A DNA stretch of 64,000 bases, taken from assembly GCA_965223675.1 (NCBI GenBank), contig OZ245013.1:3038001-3102000 (forward strand). The letters are read 5' to 3'. A program made the translations under genes and the position numbers. The notes below the pieces were generated by a model. It worked only from the letters and a program-made list of their open reading frames with translations. It had not been told where the DNA came from and made no database searches. Positions 36,281 through 45,393 of this stretch are shown here, one piece after another. Origin of the DNA: JAGQKC01 sp965223675. GTDB lineage: Bacteria > Nitrospirota > Nitrospiria > Nitrospirales > UBA8639. The first letter of the stretch is position 1. Each line of letters starts with the position of its first letter.

Positions 36281-37144
36281 CTAGAAAATGGCTTTGACTA
36301 ATTCCTGAATACTGCGTTGCATGTCTTGGTCATCGGTGATGGGTCTGGTGACCGCAGCTTCACAGGCCCGATCAGCAGCCACACCTTGACGGATTAGCGT
36401 CCCTGCGTAGATTAATAATCGCGTACTCACACCCTCTTCCAATCCGTGACTCCTCAGATTTCGTACCTTTTCGCCAAGCTTCACGAGACGTGTCGCGATA
36501 TCCTTACTGACTTTCGCTTCATGCTCAACAATTCGAACTTCGATCTCTTTCGGCGGATGAGAAAATTCAATCGCGACGAATCGCTGTTTTGTACTTTGCT
36601 TCAGTTCTTTTAACACACTCTGATAGCCGGGGTTGTAGGAGATCACCAGCATAAAGTCATCGACAGCCTCAAGCACTTGCCCTTTTTTTTCGAGCGGAAG
36701 AAAGCGGCGATCATCACTCAATGGATGAATGATGACCGTCGTATCCTTTCGTGCTTCTACGATTTCGTCTAAATACACAATCGCCCCATGTTTCACGCCC
36801 AACGTCAAGGGGCCATCCACCCAGACGGTTTCTTCCCCTTTGAGTAGATATCGGCCAACAAGATCGGATGCGGTCAAATCTTCATGACAAGCCACAGTAA
36901 TCAACGGCCGGCCTAATTCATAAGCCATACGCTGAACAAATCGTGTTTTGCCACATCCTGTCGGGCCTTTCAACATCACGGGCATTCGACTTTCAGCGGC
37001 TATTTTCAGGAGTGCCTTTTCCCCGTTCACTTCTTGATAAAACGGTTCTTCCGTCACCCTGTATTGCTCAATCCCAAGTTCTTGACCCTTCATTCCCGTA
37101 TTCCAATCATAAGTTTGAGTCGTTTTCTTCTGCCAAGGTCGCAT
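36281..37144 (-). CDS. CbbQ/NirQ/NorQ-family MoxR AAA+ ATPase
   Basis: A 287-residue product. Walker A 60-67 (GPTGCGKT), Walker B with D126-E127 (AIVYLDEI), and 'MLVISYNPGYQSVLKELK' with the 'ISYNPGYQ' sensor-I stretch that marks the NorQ/CbbQ group. A C-terminal CbbQ_C domain covers about 200-287. These ATPases activate metalloenzymes (nitric oxide reductase, Rubisco) together with a CbbO/NorD VWA-domain partner. No such partner or target is adjacent on either side. The start could also be the ATG 51 bases downstream; both lack a strong site. Confidence 0.9.
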   Translation of the reverse strand: MRPWQKKTTQTYDWNTGMKGQELGIEQYRVTEEPFYQEVNGEKALLKIAAESRMPVMLKGPTGCGKTRFVQRMAYELGRPLITVACHEDLTASDLVGRYLLKGEETVWVDGPLTLGVKHGAIVYLDEIVEARKDTTVIIHPLSDDRRFLPLEKKGQVLEAVDDFMLVISYNPGYQSVLKELKQSTKQRFVAIEFSHPPKEIEVRIVEHEAKVSKDIATRLVKLGEKVRNLRSHGLEEGVSTRLLIYAGTLIRQGVAADRACEAAVTRPITDDQDMQRSIQELVKAIF

Positions 37145-37176
37145 TATACTGAGGGTATCAGAACGAGAACAAGCGC

Positions 37177-38133
37177 TTATCTTGGAGACACAATGTAATT
37201 CGCGACCATTTGAATCGGGTGATAGGCCTGTTTGGAACGAGCGAGACTAGGGAGACCGGAATCATCCATCGAATTAATAAACGTGTACTGTTCCATTTCT
37301 CGACAGAATTCTCGGAACAAATATTGTGCTCCTCCATTACAGGTGCGATCTACCACTTCGACTAACACACAGAACACGTTTGCAGACTTCTCAAACCCAA
37401 AAGTATATCCTCGAATCATTCCATCAACCAGTATGACTCTTCCTATCAGACCAAGAGCTTCAGGAGATTGCAAGATGATTCGATGAGCTGACTCGGCATC
37501 TTGCAACATATATCGTGCAATGATGTCACTTGCCCTTCCTGACTTGACATGATGCACCTCTTTTTGCGCAGACCATCGATGAAAGAGAAGGAGACATTCC
37601 TCTTGGCAACTCGTCTCATAGGCTTGATATTGCACTCGATTTTCCCGAAGAAACTGATTATAAGCTGCTCGAGCGGACTTATATCGATCGCCTTTGAGAT
37701 TCACCAAATCTTCTCGACGATAGAGATAGTCTGGGTCTTTCGCACGGACCTTAAAGCCCATGTCATCAAAACGTTTTTTGAGCTCTTCCGGCACATTTTC
37801 AATTCTTGACACTTCAGTACCATGGTTTTTTGCACTCATGTATTTCATGACTTGCTCAATGGCCTTCCTGAACCCATCAGGACCATGCTCGCAAATATGA
37901 GAGTGCGTCCCTAAAGGAGGTAATGGCATGAACACACCATCCACATATTCGGCAAACAGACAATACCAACCCTCGATTTCGACCCACTCATACGTAAAGA
38001 CCTCTTTCCAAATATAATGCGGCGCGAATGCCCAGGTAGCTAATGGAGTTGGATTTCCCTCTTCTGCGAGTAATACAGCACGATCAAAACTTGGACGATC
38101 TTGTAAGGTCATCGGCGTCAAACAGAGTTGCAC
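37177..38133 (-). CDS. DUF2156-type (GNAT-like) protein
   Basis: A 318-residue product. The central 'DYLYRREDLVNLKGDRYKS' and the following 'ARAAYNQFLRENRVQY' are signature blocks of the DUF2156/LPG-synthase C-terminal family, a double GNAT fold. Full-length MprF homologues transfer amino acids from tRNA to lipids; soluble DUF2156 proteins like this one have no TM helices and no proven substrate. The stop is 32 bp before the NorQ-like gene's start, so the two are likely co-transcribed. Confidence 0.82.
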   Translation of the reverse strand: MQLCLTPMTLQDRPSFDRAVLLAEEGNPTPLATWAFAPHYIWKEVFTYEWVEIEGWYCLFAEYVDGVFMPLPPLGTHSHICEHGPDGFRKAIEQVMKYMSAKNHGTEVSRIENVPEELKKRFDDMGFKVRAKDPDYLYRREDLVNLKGDRYKSARAAYNQFLRENRVQYQAYETSCQEECLLLFHRWSAQKEVHHVKSGRASDIIARYMLQDAESAHRIILQSPEALGLIGRVILVDGMIRGYTFGFEKSANVFCVLVEVVDRTCNGGAQYLFREFCREMEQYTFINSMDDSGLPSLARSKQAYHPIQMVANYIVSPR

Positions 38134-38165
38134 GGGTAACTCGACACGAGAGTTAATGGATAATG

Positions 38166-38777
38166 TCAGATCAGACCATTGGGTTGTGGGGTTGTGGGAC
38201 CAACCGCTTGCGTGAGTTTTGGCAATGGTTGAAGGATCACCACATCACTCTGAAACGGTGTCACTAGATGCGGATGTTCGACAACACGAGACTGTAACTC
38301 CCCGTCTTCCAACTGTAAGGCTAAATGATTGGCTACCTCCATCATCTCGGAAGGTAATGAGGGCAACACCGGAAGAGACGACACATCCAGAGGAATTTGG
38401 TGTTCATGAGTCGGTGGCAACAAAAACGGGCACTTGCTATCCCATCCCAAGAGTATCATCTGATGTTGTCGATCCCACATCAAGGCAAACGGATAGATTT
38501 GACAGTCTAATGGACGGACTTCATAAATACGACAATGGGATGTCTGAGAATCAAAAGCTGGACAAACGCATCCTTCTCCAGAAGGATTAGAGACGACTTC
38601 GACTTGGCATCCATCACGGTTTGGGAAAAACTTTGAATTGATCCCATGTTCTACTGCCTGTTGAATTTCGGATCGCGTGAAAAAAGGCCGAAGAAAACTA
38701 TCCTGCTCTGGAAATCGACAACACACATCACACGTCAAACATACCTTCGATGGGACGATTTGTGGAACTGAATTCAC
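38166..38777 (-). CDS. YkgJ-family cysteine-cluster protein
   Basis: The frame begins at TTG 38825, but a GTG at 38777 has AAAGGG 9 bases upstream and starts just before the domain; it gives about 203 residues. The cluster begins 'CLTCDVCCRF', followed by 'GCVCPAF', 'HCRIYEVRPLDCQIYPF' and 'SKCPFL', the YkgJ pattern that binds iron-sulfur or zinc. Function in the family is unknown; a role in metal handling or cluster-based modification is assumed. It precedes the DUF2156 gene by 32 bp in one operon. Confidence 0.85.
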   Translation of the reverse strand: MNSVPQIVPSKVCLTCDVCCRFPEQDSFLRPFFTRSEIQQAVEHGINSKFFPNRDGCQVEVVSNPSGEGCVCPAFDSQTSHCRIYEVRPLDCQIYPFALMWDRQHQMILLGWDSKCPFLLPPTHEHQIPLDVSSLPVLPSLPSEMMEVANHLALQLEDGELQSRVVEHPHLVTPFQSDVVILQPLPKLTQAVGPTTPQPNGLI

Positions 38778-39085
38778 GTATAAAAACCCTTTTGAGCGTA
38801 AAAATAACCTTAATTTTACAGGCAATTTAGTCTAACGTGCGCACGCATCGTGAGCAAGAATCATCCTCTGTCAGTCTAATTACCTTGTTTGGTTTAGAAG
38901 TCACATGCTACGATAAACTTGAGGGTTCGAGCATTTGCCAGCATATTTTTAGCTACGGAGTCCCACTTATATTTTATCAAAATTTACGATACGTGCTCAC
39001 AAAAACTCATCCCCTCACAACTCGACTCCAAACGTTGAGGGGTTCCATCGTTTGAAATCCCTATACTAGAGAGAAGTATACGCCT

Positions 39086-40540
39086 ATGTTACCAACGGGA
39101 ACCGTTTCCCCAAGTCCATCTATCGCCAGAGGCACTGGTTCCGTCACTGGCTCAACTCGGCACCAGGCCATCCGAAACGCGCTGCTCAAGGATGGGCTCT
39201 TTCAAGAAGGTGAACCCAACGCCTGGAGAATCGCCCGTCAGCCATTTCAAATTACCTCGGAAGAACTGACCTTTTTTGAGGAACTCGGCCACCATTTATT
39301 GGCCTTTTCCCGGTCTCTGAACAGACTCTATTTAGAAAGCGTCAAGGGCCACCAGCCAACATGGATCCATGAGTATTTTGATCAGGGCAAGCCTGAGTCC
39401 TTGATCTCATTTGCTCGAATGAATCGCTTCAAGAACTTGCTTCCTGATGTCATACGCCCAGACATTATTCCGACAGAAGACGGCATGATTATTACCGAGT
39501 TGGACTCGGTTCCCGGTGGGATGGGCCTCACTGGTAGTTTGATGCAAGCCTATCAAGGGCTGGGAGAAACCGTTGTCGGTGGGTCTGACGGATTGTCACA
39601 AGGATTCGCATCCATGCTCCTTCAGCGTGCCAAAGATCAGAATCCAACCATAGCTGTGGTGGTATCTGAGGAATCCGAGTCCTATCGTGCTGAAATGGAG
39701 TGGCTGACGACTCAACTAAAGGGTCAGGGCATAGCCGTTGCCTGCATCTACCCGCAAGAACTCCAGTTTACCGATGACGGCCTGTTTCTCCCTGATCACT
39801 TCGGAGAGCGGTCAGTTTCTCTCGTGTACCGGTTTTTTGAACTCTTTGACTTGTTGAATATTCCGAAATTCGAATTGCTGATGTATGCGGCTAAGAAAGG
39901 TTTCACTGTTGTCACTCCACCTTACAAGCCATGGCTCGAGGAAAAATTGGCTTTTGCCCTGGTTCACCACCCAATGTTAGAACAATATTGGAATGCCAAA
40001 TTACCCGATGAAACATTTCAGGTATTAAAAAGACTCATGCCTCAGACCTGGATACTCGACCCCCGACCAATTCCACCAATGGGAGTGATCCCAGGTTTGA
40101 CAATGGGTAACCAATCCATTTCTGATTGGCGCATGTTAGAAACGGCAAGTCAAAAAGAGCGGCAATATGTCCTGAAGCCCTCGGGCTTCTCAGAACTCGC
40201 GTGGGGGAGTCGTGGCGTATCAATTGGACATGATCTTTCTCAAACGGAGTGGGCACAAGCCATTGAAGCGAGTCTGAATGCATTCTCCGCCACACCCTAT
40301 ATTCTTCAAGAATTTCACAAAGGCCGGCTTCATACTATTCACTACTATCATGAGGAGAAACAAGATTGGGCCATCATGGAAGGACGAGCCCGTCTGTCTC
40401 CTTATTATTTTGTGGATGGTGATGAAGCAAAGCTTGCAGGTATTCTTGCTACAGTCTGTCCGAAAGATAAAAAGATTATCCATGGCATGCGCGACGCCGT
40501 GATGATCCCATGCGGGTTAGAAAGCAATGACAAGCGCTAA
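39086..40540 (+). CDS. ATP-grasp-like protein
   Basis: A 484-residue product. 'MIITELDSVPGGMGLTGSL' (about 135-150) recalls the glutathionylspermidine-synthase type pre-ATP-grasp region. Further on, 'YVLKPSGFSELAWGSRGV' and 'YILQEFHKGRL' look like ATP-grasp nucleotide-binding strands with the conserved Lys and the 'Q-E-F' hinge. Such folds join an acid to an amine or thiol with ATP. I recognise the general fold but no named family. A 90-bp gap separates it from a glutaredoxin gene, suggesting possible thiol-related chemistry. Confidence 0.55.
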   Translation: MLPTGTVSPSPSIARGTGSVTGSTRHQAIRNALLKDGLFQEGEPNAWRIARQPFQITSEELTFFEELGHHLLAFSRSLNRLYLESVKGHQPTWIHEYFDQGKPESLISFARMNRFKNLLPDVIRPDIIPTEDGMIITELDSVPGGMGLTGSLMQAYQGLGETVVGGSDGLSQGFASMLLQRAKDQNPTIAVVVSEESESYRAEMEWLTTQLKGQGIAVACIYPQELQFTDDGLFLPDHFGERSVSLVYRFFELFDLLNIPKFELLMYAAKKGFTVVTPPYKPWLEEKLAFALVHHPMLEQYWNAKLPDETFQVLKRLMPQTWILDPRPIPPMGVIPGLTMGNQSISDWRMLETASQKERQYVLKPSGFSELAWGSRGVSIGHDLSQTEWAQAIEASLNAFSATPYILQEFHKGRLHTIHYYHEEKQDWAIMEGRARLSPYYFVDGDEAKLAGILATVCPKDKKIIHGMRDAVMIPCGLESNDKR

Positions 40541-40629
40541 ATGCTGATTGATAAGTAACAGATTGAAAATCAAGAATTGTACTGGCCATTTAGCAATTAA
40601 CAATATTCATTTCGCATTGTTGTAGGATT

Positions 40630-40878
40630 ATGACACTCTATCACGTCTCTTGGTGCCCAGAATGCATCATGGTGCAACAGAAGCTCGAAGAACTTTCTAT
40701 ACCGTATGAGAGCGTCATTGTTCCCGATTTTCAACCAATGCGAACCCAGGTCCATGAGGTGTCGGGACAGTATTATGTCCCTGTGCTCGTCGACAATGAA
40801 AAGGTCTTGACTGAAACCCCAGAGATCTTATCGTATCTTGATGACCATTCATCGGTTGAGTCATCTCAAGGGAATTGA
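40630..40878 (+). CDS. Glutaredoxin-family protein
   Basis: An 82-residue product with a thioredoxin fold. The active site is C9-P-E-C12 (WCPEC), the cis-Pro loop is 'YYVPVLVD' and the C-terminal helix is 'TPEILSYLDDH'. An AGGA lies 5-8 bases upstream. It probably reduces disulfides using glutathione or another low-molecular-weight thiol. The next gene, kamA-like, begins 56 bp downstream. Confidence 0.87.
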   Translation: MTLYHVSWCPECIMVQQKLEELSIPYESVIVPDFQPMRTQVHEVSGQYYVPVLVDNEKVLTETPEILSYLDDHSSVESSQGN

Positions 40879-40933
40879 ATGGCGAGAATGTTGACATTGA
40901 TTCTGCAAACCATGAAAGAGTGAGGAACGAAAT

Positions 40934-42058
40934 ATGGATGATTGGAAACGCATTCTTGCCGAGAGCATTACAAAGCCAAAGGATCTCGCTAATCAACTGG
41001 GCGTGGATGCCAAGGAAATCGAAGATGTGGTGGGTCCTTACCGAATGCGAATCACCCCCACGGTGCTGGCAACAATTAAGAAAAAAGGTGATGCGATTTG
41101 GAAACAAGTCGTTCCAGAAGCCATCGAACTCGATGATATTGATGCGCCGGATGATCCGTTAGAAGAGGATACCGATAGCCCCGTTCCCCATTTAGTCCAT
41201 CGGTATCCCGACCGTGTTCTACTCATGGTGACGAACCAATGTCCCATTTACTGTCGTTTTTGCACCAGAAAACGCCTTGTTGGAAAGCCCGGATTCTTAA
41301 AAAAGGGGGAACTGGATCAAGCTATTGCATATCTCCGCGAACATACCGAAGTCCGAGATGTGATTCTATCGGGTGGCGATCCGTTGCTTCTGACAGATCC
41401 TATGATCGAACGTGTGTTAAAAGCTCTGCGGTCCATTCCCCACCTGGAAATCATACGATTTGGTTCACGTGTGCCGGGCACACTCCCAGAACGGATCACC
41501 CCGGAACTCTGTGAAATTGTTAAGAAGTACCATCCTATTTATATGAATTTGCACTTTAATCACCCGGATGAACTGACGCCGGAGGTCAAAGAAGCCTGTG
41601 GGCGTCTCGCGGATGCAGGGGTACCTTTGGGAGCCCAAACTGTCCTACTCAAGGGTGTGAATGATGATCCAGAAATCATGAAGAAGTTGATGCATCAACT
41701 TCTTCTCGCACGGGTAAAGCCGTATTACCTTTATCAGGCTGATCTGACGAAGGGAACCAATCACTTCCGAACTTCCGTGGAAACGGGCTTCAAGATGATC
41801 CAGGCCCTTCAAGGACATACGAGCGGGATGGCTGTCCCTCATTTCGTGATTGACGCACCTGGTGGTGGTGGGAAAATTCCGATTCTTCCAAGCGACTACC
41901 TCTTACATCTCGATGAAAAGGGTGCGGTGTTGAAGAACTACGAAAACAAGACCTATCATTATCCTCAACCAGACCAGGGTGCCAATCGAGAACTTCCTAT
42001 GGTTGGCGCGCACATGTCAAATGGCTCCTGCAGTGCCGGAGCATTGGACGATCTGTAA
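40934..42058 (+). CDS. kamA: KamA-family lysine 2,3-aminomutase-like radical SAM enzyme
   Basis: A 374-residue product. The 4Fe-4S ligands are C103, C107 and C110 (CPIYCRFC). The PLP lysine is K314 in 'DAPGGGGK'. The two Asp residues that bind lysine in true lysine 2,3-aminomutase appear to be kept ('YQADLTKGTNHF' and 'FVIDAP'), favouring L-lysine to L-beta-lysine conversion over the EpmB role, although EF-P modification remains possible. No ablB acetyltransferase is adjacent. GAGG 8 bases upstream supports the start. Its stop overlaps the next ATG by one base. Confidence 0.88.
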   Translation: MDDWKRILAESITKPKDLANQLGVDAKEIEDVVGPYRMRITPTVLATIKKKGDAIWKQVVPEAIELDDIDAPDDPLEEDTDSPVPHLVHRYPDRVLLMVTNQCPIYCRFCTRKRLVGKPGFLKKGELDQAIAYLREHTEVRDVILSGGDPLLLTDPMIERVLKALRSIPHLEIIRFGSRVPGTLPERITPELCEIVKKYHPIYMNLHFNHPDELTPEVKEACGRLADAGVPLGAQTVLLKGVNDDPEIMKKLMHQLLLARVKPYYLYQADLTKGTNHFRTSVETGFKMIQALQGHTSGMAVPHFVIDAPGGGGKIPILPSDYLLHLDEKGAVLKNYENKTYHYPQPDQGANRELPMVGAHMSNGSCSAGALDDL

Positions 42059-43218
42059 TGCCGTCCCGAAAGCAAGGTATCCTTCCCTACCAGCGGCTTA
42101 AAGAGCTGGCAGCAGATGGGGTCATTTCTGCCAAGCGCTCTCTGACTGAAGCTCAATTTCAACCTGCCAGCATTGATTTACGTCTCGGTCGAAAAGCGTA
42201 TCGGTTGCTCAGTAGTTTTCTCCCCGAGCACCCCGACACGTTTGGGCCTCACTCTCATTGGGAAGATGCATTTCAATCCGACTTGGTGATGTATGACATG
42301 GACATTACTGATGGCGCGATACTCGAAAAAGGCCATGTGTACCTCATCCCATTGCTTGAGCACCTCCGACTGCCCAAGAATATCCGAGGAAGAACGAATC
42401 CTAAAAGTTCTACAGGACGACTCGATATCTTTACTCGCGTGATTACCAATCGCAATGTGGGGTTTGATGAAATTCGGCCAGGGTATGAAGGGCCTCTTTA
42501 CCTTGAGATTGTGCCTCGGTCTTTTACGATCCGAATCCAAACAGGATTAGCATTAAACCAGCTTCGCTTGATTTCCGGTCGGCCAACTGTTTCAGATACC
42601 GATCTTCGCGCAGTTCATCGAAAGACGCCATTGTTGTATCAAAATGGAGAAGAGGATAGTTCAAACACACCACTACTCTCCCGAGAGATTCACTTAAATC
42701 ATGGACTGTTTTTGAGTGTGGATCTTCAAGGATCTCCCGATTCACGTGATACGATTATTGGCTACCGAGCGAAGAAAAATAGTCATGTCATAGATTTAAA
42801 AAAAATTGGCCATTATTCAGCATTTGATTTCTGGGAACCGATTTCACGACATGCGAACAACACTCTTCTTTTGGAACCCGAGGAGTTTTATATTCTCGCG
42901 TCAAAAGAACGAATCCAAGTCCCTCCTGGCTTCGCTTCAGAAATGGTCGCCTATGAAGCAGCATGTGGGGAACTTCGAACGCATTATGCTGGATTCTTTG
43001 ACCCTGGATTTGGCATGGTGAAAGGTAAACGGAAAGGCACACAGGTTGTTTTAGAAGTCCGTCCACACGATGTCCCCTTTTTGATTCACGATGGACAAAC
43101 CTTTTTCAAAGTGATGTATGAGAGACTCTTTAGTCTGCCAACAAAGTTGTACGGGGCATCTTTGGGATCCTCATATCACCAACAAGGGCTAACGTTAAGC
43201 AAACACTTTAAGTGGTAA
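42058..43218 (+). CDS. 2'-deoxycytidine 5'-triphosphate deaminase (double-domain Dcd)
   Basis: A 386-residue product, about twice the length of classic Dcd, with two dUTPase-like halves. Half 1 shows 'QPASIDLRLGRKAYRL' and 'IRGRTNPKSSTGRLDI', half 2 'FYILASKERIQVPPGFASEM' and 'AGFFDPGFG'. This long form is annotated as dCTP deaminase in many bacteria and makes dUTP for thymidylate synthesis. It overlaps both neighbours by one base (TAATG), so it is translated together with the kamA-like and membrane-protein genes. Confidence 0.87.
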   Translation: MPSRKQGILPYQRLKELAADGVISAKRSLTEAQFQPASIDLRLGRKAYRLLSSFLPEHPDTFGPHSHWEDAFQSDLVMYDMDITDGAILEKGHVYLIPLLEHLRLPKNIRGRTNPKSSTGRLDIFTRVITNRNVGFDEIRPGYEGPLYLEIVPRSFTIRIQTGLALNQLRLISGRPTVSDTDLRAVHRKTPLLYQNGEEDSSNTPLLSREIHLNHGLFLSVDLQGSPDSRDTIIGYRAKKNSHVIDLKKIGHYSAFDFWEPISRHANNTLLLEPEEFYILASKERIQVPPGFASEMVAYEAACGELRTHYAGFFDPGFGMVKGKRKGTQVVLEVRPHDVPFLIHDGQTFFKVMYERLFSLPTKLYGASLGSSYHQQGLTLSKHFKW

Positions 43219-43670
43219 TGATGGCATCTGATTCGGAATCCAAAGAACCAACCCCAACACCTTCATCCGAACCGATCACACCTAAGGCACCGATGCGACC
43301 AGAGCGTCCTCCTAGCGATGAAGACATCGATGCCAAAGAAAATCTTCAAATGCGCGTTGCCATGAAGATGATCGGATCGGCAATGGTCTTTATCGGATTT
43401 CTCCAAGTCTTTTTGGCTGCTCAAACGGGCGCAGAAATTACCGTTTTCCCGATGTTTATTTATTTTGGAGGCATGGCTCTTTGGGCTCACTCTTCTATCG
43501 AAAATTCCACCACACGTTATCTCGTCATTGCTTTTTCCCTTCTGTGTGCATTGGCTTTTTTCCACTTTGGCGAAGTCCTCTTCTGGCATATCTATGTGAT
43601 TTATTGGGGTACCGTTCTGATGGTCGTGTACTTCATGTTTAAAACGCAGAAAAAGTCAACATCCGAGTGA
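43218..43670 (+). CDS. Small multi-TM membrane protein
   Basis: The start is the ATG at 43218, overlapping the previous stop (TAATG). The 150-residue product has a Pro/Glu-rich cytoplasmic N-terminus (to about 45), then four hydrophobic segments (about 48-68, 75-90, 98-115 and 119-140). No family recognised. Its tight coupling to the nucleotide deaminase is the only hint of context; it may be a small membrane partner or simply operon-mate. Confidence 0.72.
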   Translation: MMASDSESKEPTPTPSSEPITPKAPMRPERPPSDEDIDAKENLQMRVAMKMIGSAMVFIGFLQVFLAAQTGAEITVFPMFIYFGGMALWAHSSIENSTTRYLVIAFSLLCALAFFHFGEVLFWHIYVIYWGTVLMVVYFMFKTQKKSTSE

Positions 43671-43743
43671 CTACCGGATGTAGAATATGTGATCGATATC
43701 CATCGCCAATACCCACCAGTGTGTTTCGCGGAAGCCCTCAACT

Positions 43744-44442
43744 ATGACGATAGGCGTCATCATCCCAACTCTCAATGAAGAAGCCACCCTCCCGCACACG
43801 CTATCTTCATTAACCTCTTTGGCATTAGACGAACTTATTATCGTAGACGGGGGAAGCCAGGATAGAACACGAAGTCTTGCTGAAGCATATATTCAGGAGA
43901 ACTATTCTCAAACTGGACAAGTTATATCGACCCCAAAAGGTCGAGCACGTCAGATGAATGCAGGTGGGTTTTCTGCAAAATCTGATATTCTCATCTTTTT
44001 ACATGCTGATACACGACTTCCATCCAATGCTCGTCAAGTCATCGAAATGGTGATGAACGATGGGAAATATGTTGGAGGACGATTTGATGTTCAATTTGAA
44101 ATCGACCAGGGATATGCCTGGATGATTAGTCGGATGATGAATTGGCGTTCTCGTTGGAGTAGGATTTTTACCGGTGATCAAGCGCTCTTTATTCGACGAA
44201 CGGCATTTCAACAGTTAGAAGGATTCTCTGATATCCCACTGATGGAGGATATCGAATTCAGCAATCGGTTAAAACAGCTAGGATCTGTCATTGCGCTACG
44301 GGCCAAAGTGACCACCTCATTTCGCCGTTGGGAACAAAACGGTCCGCTGCGCACGATTCTTCACATGTGGACATTGAGACTTTTATATTGGCTCGGAATG
44401 AACCCAAACACCTTGCAACAATTCTATGGCGCGGTCCGTTAA
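43744..44442 (+). CDS. TIGR04283-family glycosyltransferase (GT2)
   Basis: A 232-residue GT2 enzyme: 'IGVIIPTLNEEATLPHTL', 'ELIIVDGGSQDRT', the DxD region 'LIFLHADTRLP' and 'GDQALFIRR..F..LEGF.DIPLMEDIEF', the ED catalytic-base motif. These features are those of the TIGR04283 group, named for arsenosugar biosynthesis where it pairs with TIGR04282, as here. No arsM or arsS gene is in the window, so arsenosugar synthesis is only one option. The 3' end overlaps the next gene by 17 bases. Confidence 0.87.
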   Translation: MTIGVIIPTLNEEATLPHTLSSLTSLALDELIIVDGGSQDRTRSLAEAYIQENYSQTGQVISTPKGRARQMNAGGFSAKSDILIFLHADTRLPSNARQVIEMVMNDGKYVGGRFDVQFEIDQGYAWMISRMMNWRSRWSRIFTGDQALFIRRTAFQQLEGFSDIPLMEDIEFSNRLKQLGSVIALRAKVTTSFRRWEQNGPLRTILHMWTLRLLYWLGMNPNTLQQFYGAVR

Positions 44443-45193
44443 ACAGAAAAAACGCAAGACTTTTCAATACACCGGCAGTCGTTCTGCTCAACCTATTCAA
44501 CCCGCAGAGGCCGCGCTTATAATTTTTGCCAAATCTCCAGTTCCTGGTTCAGTCAAAACGCGTTTGTGTCCTCCATTAGCTCCAGATGAAGCCGCGACTT
44601 TACATGGAAGCTTAGTCTTAGACACGCTCGAACGAACTAAAAACCTTGCTGATTTTGACCGTTTCCTCACCTGTGCTCCCTCTAAACAGCATCCATTTTT
44701 CCAAACGCTCGCGGCTCGACACCAAGTAGAACTTTGGGAACAAATTCCAGACGAAGACTTAGGCAAACGAATGGATCATGCTTTTCACACAGCGTTTGAA
44801 AGGAAATACACTTATGCCGTATTGATCGGGAGCGATCTTCCTACCATTGATGGGGAGCCACTCCAACAAGCATTGAGAGCACTCTCTGAGCATGATGTCG
44901 TCATCGGACCATCGATAGACGGCGGTTACTTTTTGATCGGATTAAAAAAACCCGCCTCGGAATTATTTTCGGACATTCCCTGGTCTACTGATCAGGTCAC
45001 TTCACTCACTCAGCAGAAAGCGATTGCCCTGAGACTCTCAATCATGCTTTTACCGCAAGAGCGAGATTTGGATACGATCGCAGACCTCCGCATCTTTATA
45101 CATGGATCTCAGGATTCTATGAAGCAGAAAATATCTTCGCGCACGGCTCAAGTGCTTAAGACTCTTGGGACGCGCTTGGTAAATAGAGAATAA
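44426..45193 (+). CDS. TIGR04282-family (DUF2064) glycosyltransferase
   Basis: A 255-residue product with an N-terminal basic extension (to about 30). The DUF2064 nucleotide-sugar fold follows: 'AALIIFAKSPVPGSVKTRLCPPL' (strand 1 and phosphate loop), 'VLIGSDLPTID' and 'VVIGPSIDGGYFLIGL'. The motif order is that of molybdopterin-guanylyl/nucleotidyltransferase-like folds. Overlap with the TIGR04283 gene implies coupled translation and a shared pathway. Confidence 0.87.
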   Translation: MARSVKQKKRKTFQYTGSRSAQPIQPAEAALIIFAKSPVPGSVKTRLCPPLAPDEAATLHGSLVLDTLERTKNLADFDRFLTCAPSKQHPFFQTLAARHQVELWEQIPDEDLGKRMDHAFHTAFERKYTYAVLIGSDLPTIDGEPLQQALRALSEHDVVIGPSIDGGYFLIGLKKPASELFSDIPWSTDQVTSLTQQKAIALRLSIMLLPQERDLDTIADLRIFIHGSQDSMKQKISSRTAQVLKTLGTRLVNRE

Positions 45194-45393
45194 ACGTATC
45201 GTGTCGCTCTTGCCTCGCTTGATCGGGCTTGAGCCTAGACGCGTGAAACATGTGTCGCAGAATACCCGGAAAGAATCTTTATTTGAGATGCGATTACGGG
45301 CAATAATTTAGGAGTGATAAGACGGGGCACTTATTTGGCATCATTGTGTAACATTCCAACACAAGAACTTTGTGAAAACGGGAGACCTCAAGA

